Below are positions 46,934 through 57,208 of a stretch of 64,000 nucleotides of DNA, piece by piece. The notes under the pieces were generated by a model. That model saw only the letters and a list, made by a program, of their open reading frames with translations, searched no databases and was not told the origin of the DNA. Numbering within the stretch: the stretch's first letter is position 1; each line of letters begins with the position of its first letter. The stretch comes from Albugo candida (lineage: Eukaryota > Oomycota > Peronosporomycetes > Albuginales > Albuginaceae): positions 1 through 64,000 of the forward strand of contig CAJNAR010000181.1 in NCBI GenBank assembly GCA_905220665.1. The letters run 5' to 3'. The position numbers and the translations under genes were made by a program.

Positions 46934-49900
46934 ATGCAGAAAACCGTTGATGATAGAAGAAAACGTATTGATCCACCTAAAAAACGCTCGAAAAACAAAA
47001 CTAAAATCGAGAAATTACAATACTCATTTCCTGCGTTATCTCTCCATGCTAATAATCGCAAACCGGCGGTAGAACTGCATCCACAGAACTTTCTGCCGTT
47101 AAGTGAGTATGCAAAGGCAGAAACTTATCTGTCACAATCTCTTCAAACGCATAAAGGGAACCACCAAGCCGCACAAAATGACTTTGCCAAAGAAACAGCT
47201 ACCCTGCGAGTACTAATAAAGCGCATGCAACGTTCGCCACAAGAAAGTGCATTGAACATGGCTTCCTCGTCATACTATAAAACCAGATTCGTACAAGTTC
47301 TGCAGCACAAGCTATCGAATGGAATAGTGAGAATATATTTTCGCCATTGGACTAAAGCGAGCGAAGATATGTGGCATCAATGGGAAAAACGAGCAATCGT
47401 ACGAATTATCCGCGTGTTTCGGAATTACCGGCGGCGGATTATCCAACAGAAGAACTCGAAACAACACAACATCGTATCTATGCACCCTATTGCTCAACAA
47501 TTACGAGATCAATGCAAACAAGCTTCAAGGATTCAAATGTGCTGGAGACGGTCTCAATTCTCAAAAAGAGTGCAGCAAATGGTCAGACGTTCCAGATCAG
47601 CCGGTACAATGCAACGATGGTATCGAAGGCTCGCTTTGCATCGTGCAATGAGATCGTCTCACGCAACTTATCTCCATCGTAATCAAATGGCTGTAGTGCT
47701 GCAGGCTTCATTTCGTGGTATGCGTACTCGCAAAATCCTTCGTATAAACGAGAAAAAGGAGTATGCTGTAAAGGAGACCATGTTACTTGTTCTGCGTCAT
47801 ACGTCGAGACGAGCAATGCTTCACTGGGAATGGACTCGAAATGGAGCGGTTTACCTAATTCAAACTCGACTCGTTAAACCTTTCCTTACTCGACGTCATC
47901 ATCAGCGACAGAGAGAAGAGAAAAAGGTACAAAAGGCTATATCTTTGCTCTCAAGGCCTTTGAGACGATGGGTCCAAATCAGTCTCGCCAATATTCGTGA
48001 TGCATACTCTCTGCATGTTTATACAGCATTGAGAAAATCAGATCCTTCTGATTTTGTGCGTTTACCTAGAAGCGAATGCGAGTATCTCTTCCTGGATCTG
48101 GGACGAATTGCTTTAAGTAAGCACTGGAGGGTGCTTCATGTTCAGTCTACGCTTCTCAGGCGTCTTCATTTTGAAGGGCTCAAACATAAAGTGTCGGATC
48201 GACTTTGTACAGTCTATAAACAAGATAAAATTGACGCAGAGGAATGGGAAGCCATAACGCTAATTGTTTTCTTGGGAGCCGTGCGAATCCAATCAAATTT
48301 TCGTGGTTGGGTTCAGCGACTCAAGTACGAAACGAGCAGAATGCGCAAGCGTAAACTAGCAAGGATTGATAGACAGAAACGAATACAAAGACTTACGAAT
48401 CAAATTGGAAGCTCGGCAACTCCGTACGATATTGTAAGGTGGGAATTAAGGGATTTGAAGACCGGTGTCGAAGCTGCACGAAAGATACAACGTTTTTTTC
48501 GAGAATATAAAGCACAAATTCAAGCTCGTATATGCGCTTGGAAGCAGATGGCAATTTCGATAGAGGACAAAATACTACGACAAAGATGTTCCACAATGTT
48601 GATCCAAGCCAACGTTCGCTACTTTCAGGCAAGAAAAACTGTCAAGCTACTTCGAGCCGAGAGAATGTTAAGGAAAAAAATGCGTCAACGGTATTATCGG
48701 AAGCGCAAGCGTATAGCAATTGCGATTGGTCGTATCACTCGCTGGACGACGTGGATAATCAAATGGAAACAATTACGGAAGGATTTACATCAACGACGCG
48801 TAAAAGACGATGCCATTTCTCGCTTACAACGATGGGCACACCATCGAGTCAGCCGTATCTTGTCATTTTCCTCTTTGGCGCTCCGTGATGTAGACACTTT
48901 TAAACCGCATCTTCACAGCGCTATCGACAGCCCCATTTTATTATCATTGGCGAGAATACAAGCTGAACGAAAACTCTATTGTCAACAAAGCCTTGGGATT
49001 TGTCAAGAGAAAGTCATGAATCAGCTGATAATCGATCCAATAATTCGATCACAAAACAGCTCACGACGAGCGTTCAAAAAGCCATTTCAAACCATGAACG
49101 AGCTCGAGCTGTTTATGTGCAAACATCGCTCCTTTTTGCTTGGAGACGGACTGGGTCCCCTTCCTGCACTTACTATTGATCGCTCAGAAGGTCCGTCCTT
49201 CCCCATCATCGCAATGGTATTTTATTACATTGCTGGAAACAAAGACCCTACATCGTGGCCGGGTGCCCAAATGCCCGAGTACGCGACACCAAACACGTAT
49301 CAGACAGAACGAATAGATGGTACACGACTTATGACATTTTTGAAGAAATTTCACCGAGTGCGGTCGAACACTAAGAAGCTGAAAAATAGCGAGGCGATCA
49401 ATGCAGAAAGAGCTCTCTTCTCCATTCCAGAACTAGATCACGCAGTTACAACATTGACAGGGAATACACCAAATATCGATGTCCATCTTTTTTATGAAAT
49501 CATTTGTATGCTTGTTGAGGACAATCCATCAATTAAAAATCAGACCGTAAGCTCTGGCACCAACCACAAGTCGAGGATCCAATGTGTGCGACCATACAAA
49601 GGTAAAGAAGCTTGTGTAGTAGCATTTTTCAAAATACATCTCCTCCATCTGCCAGAACTCTCTGTCTTTCGACACGCGTTGAATCGTTACGTAATCCAGT
49701 ATCTGGAAAGTACTGCCGTCCGAACAATCGTTTCTGCATTTCGGCGTTTGAGAACAAAGCATCGAATTGCAAATTTGCGTAAGCTGCGTCAATTTCTTGC
49801 TCACGAAAAAATTCTTGCCAGCAAAGCAATAATTCTGCAAAAAATTGCCCGAATGTTTTTGGCTCGATGCGTGTATAAGCGCAAAATCCAAAAGCTTTAT

Positions 49901-51728
49901 TGGAAATACTATGATGCTCAGATGGATGTCAGCTTTTGGCAAAATCCAATAACAGGATACGAAACTTGGCAAAAACCGGGTGCTCTAGGAGACGAAGATG
50001 TTGAGAGAGAAATCATCCCGGGTGCTTGTAGAGATGAGAAGCTTCATATGACTTGCCAGAGCTTCAACAATGAGACAGATACGTTGAATTCGTGTAAAAA
50101 AAAAGCGACTTTGTTCTGCTACACGTGCAGGATTTGCATCTGCTCAAATTGCTGTCAGAAAATGCACGAAGGATGGGAAGAAGGAGAGAAGCTAAAAGAG
50201 AGCTTTCATAGTTTCACAACCAAAGTTCCGACTTGGCACGATATCGACCGAATAGTCTTCTGTAGCATCTGTAACCTTCTTGCTGCTACTCGCCAATGTG
50301 CTGAGTGTTTTGACGAAGAATTAAAAGAAAGCAAACGGAGTTCATCAAGGAGAGGTGATGGACGCCGCGGAAGCGCACATTTATCACTTTACTGTGATGA
50401 TTGTTTTCGGTTCATTCACCGCCGTGGGGCCTTACAGACACATCAGTTTTGTTACCTCTCACCTTTTTGCGATGTCTGTCTGAATTGGGACGAAAGTCAA
50501 GAACAAGAATCAAACAAGAGCGATGAATTGTGTTGTAGGATACACACAAACACGTCCCTTACAAACTCAGTACACTCTTTGCGGTTTGCAAATCAAACAT
50601 TTGCTGAAAGTTCTATACAAGATTCAACTTGCAGCGCTGCATCAGCTCAGTACGCTTGCACGACATGTGATAATCTCAAAATTTGTACAAAGTGTGCAAA
50701 GTCTAAGCATCCGAAAGAACTATGTGGTTCCCTTGAGCGACTTTACCCATGCACGCGGCGAGAAATGAATGTAACAATACAGCATCGAACTCGGATAGAC
50801 GAAGCGAAACGTGTGAATGCAATGCTTGAACAAAAACAGCGAAATTCCGCAAAATTAATTGAACAGCAAAGATCTCAAAGTGCAGCCCGAAAAATCTACT
50901 ATTTTCTGAAAAATTCTACACAAATAGCTCTTGCTCGACAAATTCGAAGAAAAAAGCAACTTGCAAAAGATAGCTTGTGCAGGCAAAAGCGAATAGACGC
51001 AAAGATTGAGCGTCATATATTATATCAGCTCCAACATTTCTTTGGCGTCGCTAGGCCATTGCCAAGCGATTCAAGAATTCTCCAGGCGCTCCGTCATTTA
51101 AATGCATATCAACGCCGGCGTCTTATGATCCGAGCAAGGCAATTTGGATTGCTGGTTGAAGAATACATTTTTCATGGGATTCCTCTACCGGGAGTTGTCT
51201 CTTGCTCAGTGACACAAGCGTCTTCGAGCGTCTGGCTCCAAACGAGCGAGGATTTACGCGGATGGGTGCTACCGCGCCAAACACTCCGACTTCGGCCAAT
51301 TTATGCAGCACAGAAGAAGGATTGTCCTTCTGCACAAGATATTGTTTTTAAGCCCGCAGTATTGGGGCGAACGTGGTCGGAAGATCAGGAAGCTCAAGAT
51401 CTTTTAGTTTGCATTGATACCAAACGAAAAATACACGAGAAGCGAATCCCCATTATAAATTCAATTGTACCGTTTGATTATGATGGAAAAAAGTGGATTC
51501 ATTCCGATGAGCTGAAAGATCATGCAGTCCAGCAAGAAATAGTCTGTCACGCTTTTTTGGTCGAGTTCTCACTCGATAGCGAGCGTCATGTTTGGCTTGC
51601 ACCAGTATTGTGAGTCGATAACTTTTGTCGCATCCTTTACTTTTATTTTAATGCCTTTATGCAGTGCTCAACGTTTCTGGGAATGGCGTCATGACACTCG
51701 CGGGACAAATCACAAAAAAAAATCCTGA
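46934..51728 (+). CDS. Large IQ-motif, WW-like and zinc-finger protein (1579 aa)
   Basis: A 4.68 kb first exon (46934-51609) plus a short second exon (51665-51728), which adds AQRFWEWRHDTRGTN and a stop. Residues about 120-560 carry many IQ-type calmodulin/light-chain binding repeats, for example AVVLQASFRGMRTRKI, AVRIQSNFRGWVQRLK and EAARKIQRFFREYKAQI. A WW-like segment near residue 1000 reads WKYYDAQMDVSFWQNP, GYETW. Around residues 1050-1270 there are several Cys/His clusters of B-box type (CYTCRICICSNCCQKMH, CSICNLLAATRQCAEC, CDDCFRFIHRRG, CTKCAKSKHP). The C-terminus is basic and helical. Cytoskeletal or ciliary/flagellar association is a reasonable guess from IQ + WW + B-box, no more. 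Confidence 0.85.
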
Positions 51729-51998
51729 AAGATCACCTGATATTAAAAGAAAAGCAAAATCGGAATGCCACGGTATCATTGCATCCAGGACGTTCGACTG
51801 AGAACTGAGGATGCCTATGAAGGAAGGATGCATTATACATGATCGTGTTTTTTATGGCTTTTAAGTGTCGATGTTACTCATTACTAGAATCAGAATAATT
51901 GACTTCTCGTGATGCCCGGGCTAGCTTGTATACTAAATGCACACATATGACGCGTTTCGAATAATTAGGAATGTAGTGTCAGTGTAAAGAATATGTAT

Positions 51999-52371
51999 TT
52001 ACATTACATCAGATAAATTATAGACGCGCCAAGCTTTAATGTCATTGAAGACATTCGGTGGATACGAAAATACTCGCTCTTTTCGTAGCATCATGCGAAC
52101 TAAGGTGCTGCAGGAGGAGCCATCAGAATGAGCCGGGGCGTGCAAGCATTCAAGGAGCAGAGATACCCGCTGATGTGAATAGATATCGAAGTCAATTTCA
52201 GCAACATCAGAAATGTCGTTTGACTTGAACGAAATTCGTGCTCTCTGCGCCATCATAAAACTGTCGAAAAGAGCATGTACCATACGCAAGTGACAAACAT
52301 CGGGCTGCTGACCGTATTGGAACGGATTCGAGAGAAGCTTCTTGAGACCAAAAAGCAAGGGAAGTTGACAT
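51999..52371 (-). CDS. Unrecognised small protein, two exons
   Basis: A plausible model: an exon from the ATG at 52371 (MSTSLAFWSQEASLESVPIR), a 53-nt GT-AG intron, and a second exon FMMAQRARISFKSNDISDVA running to a TAA at 51999. About 107 residues, acidic and helical. No domain recognised. An alternative is a single exon starting at 52283. Its frame stays open without gaps and the gene-like composition supports it, weakly. Confidence 0.45.
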
Positions 52372-52932
52372 TAATACGTCCGTCCCAGCAAAGAAGCGAA
52401 GCCGCACCACACGACTCCTATCTAAGCTATTAATAATGCTAACTTATAAGAGACACCATGCAAGCTGACACCAATGTGTACGTTCAAGCAGAGAGCGATC
52501 CCACTTTTCCCGACATCACAAATCGGACCCATTCAAAGCAGAAGGGGTATTCATAAATTAGTATGTGAAAATGATGACATGGTGACCTATTTGCTCACAG
52601 CTATATCTAATTTTAAGTCGAAATAGAATCCAGCATTACAATATCTGGTGTCGAATATTTCCTACCTACCGATACACGCGATGTATTCAATTCCTTTCGT
52701 AATCGATGATGCAACATCTGTATCATCCAGCGTTCCAGACAGTCAAGCTCTATCAATCTCGAGCATAAGCAGAGTATTTATATAGAGCACAGTTGGCATT
52801 CGCGTTTTTTCTTTTGTCATGTTATAAATATCGAATGCTCCAAATACTTTTGTAAAATTGTAGCAATCGTTGTAAATAAAAAATCATAATACAAGCCCAT
52901 TTATCTTTGTGTCACCAATCAATCTCAAGAAC
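52372..52932. other. Promoter-proximal stretch, 560 bp
   Basis: No ORF. It separates the small minus-strand gene from the eIF4-like gene, so both promoters should lie here. A TATA-like string, gttataaat, is at about 52820-52830. Confidence 0.4.
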
Positions 52933-54258
52933 ATGGGTCGAGTGAAGAAAATGGGACTCGGAGAGTTCCTAGGCGAGAAGAAGAATGAGTTAATAGCCGA
53001 GGCATCACTCCCCTCAGGACCACGAACACGAGATAACGAGGATGGAAATCCTGGAAACCGTAGGAGGGGCTATGGTCGATTTCAAAATGGACCCTCGACC
53101 ACAGAATCTTCAGATCAATGGCGAAATGAGCGTGGTGGAGATAGATCACGAATGTCCGATAAACCAGCTCGCCGTGATGAACCTTCCAACTGGCGTTCTG
53201 GTGGTACCACAAGCAATGAATCATCTTCGCGATATAATCGATTCAATCAAGAGAGTCGACCGATGGAAGAAAGGCCGGCCCATCTGAAGTTAAATCTTCA
53301 CTCCAATCGAGACGATTCTTCCAGTCGCTTTGAGCAGAGAAGTGACCGACCTTCTACTGAGAATGTCGACAAATTCTCACGTGCGTTTAAAAGCAGCGGA
53401 GATGACCGTTTCGGTAGTCGTTTCGATAGGCGCGATGGAAGAGACTCTAGTCGACCTGATCGCGAGAACGGCTCTTTTGGCTCATTTCGGAACCGAGAAG
53501 ACTCGGATAGAAATTCAACTTATCGCGCAGAAGAAAGTAGACAGGCTGATCGGAGTGCAAGCGAAATTTCTTCGTCCTTTCGATCGCTTCACGTCAACGA
53601 TAAAAGCGGAAGCGATGCGCAAAAATCGGATAAATTTGATAAAAAAGCCCATACCGCAAAATTGAAAGAAGAACGAAAACAGAAAGCAGAAAAAGAACGA
53701 CTTGCGTTAGAGGACGCAAAAAAGAAAGCAGCGGAGGAGCTGAAGAAGGAGGATGAGGAAAAATCAGCCCGGGTATCGAAAGATGCCGAAACAATGACAA
53801 AGATTTTGGCGAGCAATAAACTCGGAAATGATTTGGTCGAAGTAGCAAAGCCGATATATGAAGAAAAAGGTCGTGTCTATGGTGCGCATTTGGTCAAAGC
53901 TATTTTAGAAAAAGCGAAAGAGACAGCTAGAAGCAGTGCCAACTGGATTGCTCCGGAACAGTACGGTGAATTACTGCGTTTTGGACTGTCCGGAACCTCT
54001 TCAGTGCGAGAGCAGGTGCAAGTTCTTTACGCACTTCAGCTGTTCTTACTGGCGTTTGAGTTTCCAAAAGGTGTGCTTGAAAAATGTTTCATGGCTCTTT
54101 ACTCATTGGACATCATTGAAGAGGCAGCTTTTTTGGAGTATAAATATGACGTGGACGGTACTGTGCCTGGCCGTATGCGTGCAATCGTTCAGACTTCGAA
54201 TTGGCTGACGTGGCTAGAAACCCCAGAATCAGAAGAAGAGGATGAAGTAGAAGAGTAA
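52933..54258 (+). CDS. eIF4B/eIF4G-like translation factor with C-terminal W2 domain (441 aa)
   Basis: The ATG at 52933 was chosen over an upstream GTG because MGRVKKMGLGEFLGE matches the short N-terminal motif of eIF4B-type proteins. Residues 40-240 are rich in Arg, Asp, Ser and Gly (RRGYGRFQNGP, SRFDRRDGRDSSRPD), an RNA-binding style. A Lys/Glu helix (KEERKQKAEKERLALEDAKK) leads to a helical domain ending in WLTWLETPESEEEDEVEE. This acidic-aromatic tail is typical of W2/eIF5C domains in eIF4G, eIF5 and eIF2B-epsilon. One exon. Likely role: helper of cap-dependent initiation. Confidence 0.75.
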   Translation: MGRVKKMGLGEFLGEKKNELIAEASLPSGPRTRDNEDGNPGNRRRGYGRFQNGPSTTESSDQWRNERGGDRSRMSDKPARRDEPSNWRSGGTTSNESSSRYNRFNQESRPMEERPAHLKLNLHSNRDDSSSRFEQRSDRPSTENVDKFSRAFKSSGDDRFGSRFDRRDGRDSSRPDRENGSFGSFRNREDSDRNSTYRAEESRQADRSASEISSSFRSLHVNDKSGSDAQKSDKFDKKAHTAKLKEERKQKAEKERLALEDAKKKAAEELKKEDEEKSARVSKDAETMTKILASNKLGNDLVEVAKPIYEEKGRVYGAHLVKAILEKAKETARSSANWIAPEQYGELLRFGLSGTSSVREQVQVLYALQLFLLAFEFPKGVLEKCFMALYSLDIIEEAAFLEYKYDVDGTVPGRMRAIVQTSNWLTWLETPESEEEDEVEE

Positions 54259-54505
54259 TACTAACTCTATAATTGCCGCTTACTTTCTTTAAATTTGAAT
54301 TCCCCCATCTGTTTTGTCAAATTTGATACTACGGTATAATATGTTCTCTTATCGTCAGATCATATCAAAAATTTGGGAAGAATCGTGTCCTCGAGTCTCT
54401 CGTCTCATTGGACAAGAGAAAACCTGGTCCTGTGTCATACTTATGTGAGCTTTCTATCACTCTCACTTTTGAATACGACGTGTTTTGTTCAAACAAAGCA
54501 AATCA

Positions 54506-55975
54506 ATGCAACGGAAGACAAGTCACCGATGGCATTTAGCAATACTTTTGATTGCCGGTTTGTTATCTGTGCAAAACGATGCAAGTCTGGTAGATCCTGT
54601 TTACTTTACTGGTAACAAAATATTCCATGCGCGCACTGGCAACGAATTTCGTATCAAAGGAATGGCGTATCAACCGACTCCAAATGCTGGAAATCTTAGT
54701 AAAGTAACCGGCCACGATTTTGTGACCGATGACAATGAGCCTGTATGGTCTGCGCATTTGAAAGCAATGATTGATATCGGAGTCAATACAATTCGGCTAT
54801 ACTCCGTCGATCCATCCAAATCACACGATAAATTTATGTGTGCTTGTTCCAAAGCAGGTATATATGTTCTTATTGGCATGAGTGCTCCATGTGCTGGTTG
54901 CGCCATTTCGACAAAACCAGCGCCCGATTGCTACGGCCCGCGATTACTTGAACGTGCACAGATGATATATAACGCCTTTGCAGTTTACAATAACGTGCTC
55001 GGATTCAGCGTGGGGAACGAAAACAATCTCGAGAAGGGTTCCGTAAAAAGCGCTCCCTGCGTGAAAGCGTTTATACGCGATGTGAGAAACTATGCGGACA
55101 GTTGCTCTGGCTCTCTTCGTGTAGTTCCAATAGGCCTGGATCAAGCAGATATATTGCCACGATCACTATGGCTGTCGTACTACGACTGTATCGTTGATAA
55201 CAATGCGTATACCCGTGCGGAGTGGCAAGGTCTCAACCCGTATGCTCACTGCGATATGAAAGTCACTGATTTTAAGGAAGCAAAGGGTCTTTTGGTCCTC
55301 GTAAAAGATTTCAACAGCATTGGTTTGGGGAATCCTCTCATAATGGGTGAGTTTGGATGTCTGCCGGATGATAACACAGTCGATGGATGGGAAGCAGTAC
55401 GCAATTTTCGTGATGCAAAATGGATCAATACTGAGAAACCATTGACAGATAATGTTGTTGGCGGATGTGTTTTTGAGTTTTCAACAGAGCTCAAAAATCG
55501 AGTTGACAAAAAGCTGGCCATGACACGTGACCCAGGCGATTATGGCATATATCAATTCACTCCTTCCACTTGTGACAATGTCATTCAAAAATGCATGCTG
55601 AAAGAAAAAGGGCCTGAAGTCAAGAATTTGAAGGAAGCATACACTACCACACCAGATTCCACCATTAACAACAATACATGGAAGCCGATAAGGACCAAAG
55701 CTTTGGAGTGTCCTAAAAGTATCTCGATTGACTTGCCTCCGAAGCCAGATGTTAAAGACATGAAATGTTCTACTCGTCAACCATCGTGTGATGGGCAGAA
55801 GCATAATGCGTTCAAGAAAAAAGACAAACACGTGAAAATGGGAGATAAACTTGACCCATCGAAAACTCTTGACACCAACGTGGAGATATCAAGCCTTAGC
55901 AGCGGAAACAAAGCAGGACTATCAACGATAAGTATGCTTCTAAGCGTAGCAATTCTCGTATTCATACTAGAATAA
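54506..55975 (+). CDS. GH72-type 1,3-beta-glucanosyltransferase, GPI-anchored (489 aa)
   Basis: Remodels cell-wall 1,3-beta-glucan. The ATG at 54506 gives a signal peptide (WHLAILLIAGLLSVQ). The catalytic barrel reads PVYFTGNKIFHARTGNEFRI then GMAYQP, GVNTIRLYSVDP, and NVLGFSVGNENN, where the Glu of NEN is the family's acid/base, with LIMGEFGC, whose Glu is the nucleophile. Both are intact. A Cys-rich, Thr/Lys-rich stalk follows, and the C-terminus is a hydrophobic tail (STISMLLSVAILVFIL) after a small-residue stretch, as for a GPI signal. A GTG/TTG reading upstream at 54485 is not the start. It converges with LYRM4, stops 41 bp apart. Confidence 0.92.
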   Translation: MQRKTSHRWHLAILLIAGLLSVQNDASLVDPVYFTGNKIFHARTGNEFRIKGMAYQPTPNAGNLSKVTGHDFVTDDNEPVWSAHLKAMIDIGVNTIRLYSVDPSKSHDKFMCACSKAGIYVLIGMSAPCAGCAISTKPAPDCYGPRLLERAQMIYNAFAVYNNVLGFSVGNENNLEKGSVKSAPCVKAFIRDVRNYADSCSGSLRVVPIGLDQADILPRSLWLSYYDCIVDNNAYTRAEWQGLNPYAHCDMKVTDFKEAKGLLVLVKDFNSIGLGNPLIMGEFGCLPDDNTVDGWEAVRNFRDAKWINTEKPLTDNVVGGCVFEFSTELKNRVDKKLAMTRDPGDYGIYQFTPSTCDNVIQKCMLKEKGPEVKNLKEAYTTTPDSTINNNTWKPIRTKALECPKSISIDLPPKPDVKDMKCSTRQPSCDGQKHNAFKKKDKHVKMGDKLDPSKTLDTNVEISSLSSGNKAGLSTISMLLSVAILVFILE

Positions 55976-56016
55976 GTGCAGCTCAATCAAGATTTATAAT
56001 CCAATGACGTTAAAGA

Positions 56017-56348
56017 CTAAATTGAGCCTGAGCTTTTCATAAGCTCCATGATGCTTCGCGTCTGAGGAGGATACATTCTTGAGATGACTGATTGACGATG
56101 TAGGACCTCTGCTTGTTGTTTTCCAAACATGATTGCTTTTTTTTGTTCCTCAGCCGAGAGTGTCTTATTTTTCCGGAATTCTTCTTTCACACGTCGTTTA
56201 GCGTAAGCACGAAAGTTGTACTCCTTCACATATCATCCAAATGTTACCCGACTGTTAGTACTGACTAAGAATGTTTGCGTACCTGAAAGGATGCAGCGTC
56301 ACGCAGCATGGCGCGATAAAGTCGGAGGACTTGAGTCCCTGCTACCAT
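56017..56348 (-). CDS. LYRM4: LYR-motif protein 4 / ISD11 (90 aa)
   Basis: A mitochondrial partner of the cysteine desulfurase NFS1 in iron-sulfur cluster assembly. Exon 1 (56348-56283) reads MVAGTQVLRLYRAMLRDA with the LYR triplet. Exon 2 (56223-56017) continues EYNFRAYAKRRVKEEFRKN, matching the family's YN-R-YA-RR core, then a helix RQSVISRMYPPQ. Both introns and phases check. Normal size. It is on the same strand as, and 136 bp downstream of, the NDK gene. Confidence 0.93.
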
Positions 56349-56484
56349 TGCGAATGTTTGCTTTTTTTAGAAGGCAATTGGTTAATAGGCTGTCTATCAG
56401 TTATTTAGCGTTAAAGTGGATTTTCTTCGATCGTATTCTTTTTATTTTGGAAGTACCAGATAATCTTGCGAATATTTCATTCAT

Positions 56485-57012
56485 TTAGCTCTCATACACC
56501 CATTTATCAGCGTCTTTGGACCAGCCGGCGACTCCCTCTGGAAACCACAGCTGAATCTCTTTCTTTGCGGATTCGACAGAGTCCGATCCATGGCAGGCAT
56601 TACGCCCTACTTCAATGCAAAAGTCACCTCGAATCGTCCCAAGAGCTGAGTCAGATGGCTTGGTGGCTCCCAACATTTTGCGAGCTTCAAGAACCACGTT
56701 TGTTCCTTCCCAAACCATCGCAACAACTGGTCCCGAACTCTACAATGATTTCAAAAGAGGACTTGATCAGTTTACAGAGTCATGGATTGCTTCAGTTTCA
56801 TTTCCGCTCACCATGTATTGAATGAGGCCAGGGAAAAAAGGTCGACCCGAAAGATCAGCATAATGCTTTTCGAGATGCTGTTGACTTGGTCGGTCCATCT
56901 TCAATGCAACCAGTTTGTAACCTTTAGTTTCAAAACGTTTGATAATCTCCCCCACTAGACCGCGCTGAACGCCATCAGGCTTTACCATGATAAAAGTCTG
57001 TTCACGTGCCAT
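56485..57012 (-). CDS. Nucleoside diphosphate kinase (151 aa)
   Basis: Transfers phosphate between nucleoside di- and triphosphates through a phospho-histidine. Exon 1 57012-56812 ([20 protein letters not shown], the classic start) and exon 2 56739-56485 join as [20 protein letters not shown]. The active-site loop reads RNACHGSDS with the catalytic His. The end, WVYES, matches group I NDKs (W-Y-E). Length is exactly normal for the family. Confidence 0.97.
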
Positions 57013-57208
57013 TACTCTCTTGTCAAAAACTTGGAATGTAGTTGTAGGGTCAGCAGACGCGTGTTAGAATAGTGTGGTCTTCGCACATCACAGACTCCAT
57101 TTAGAGTAGACGAGTAAAAGTAGGAACAAAAGATAGACACAAAATAGACACTTTGCGTATCAATTTACTGGGTCGAATTAGGTCAACATATCGCACTACC
57201 TTGAAATG

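Noticed and set aside
54485..54505. Seven extra codons upstream of the glucanosyltransferase start
   Set aside because: That start is TTG. The ATG at 54506 gives a proper signal peptide.
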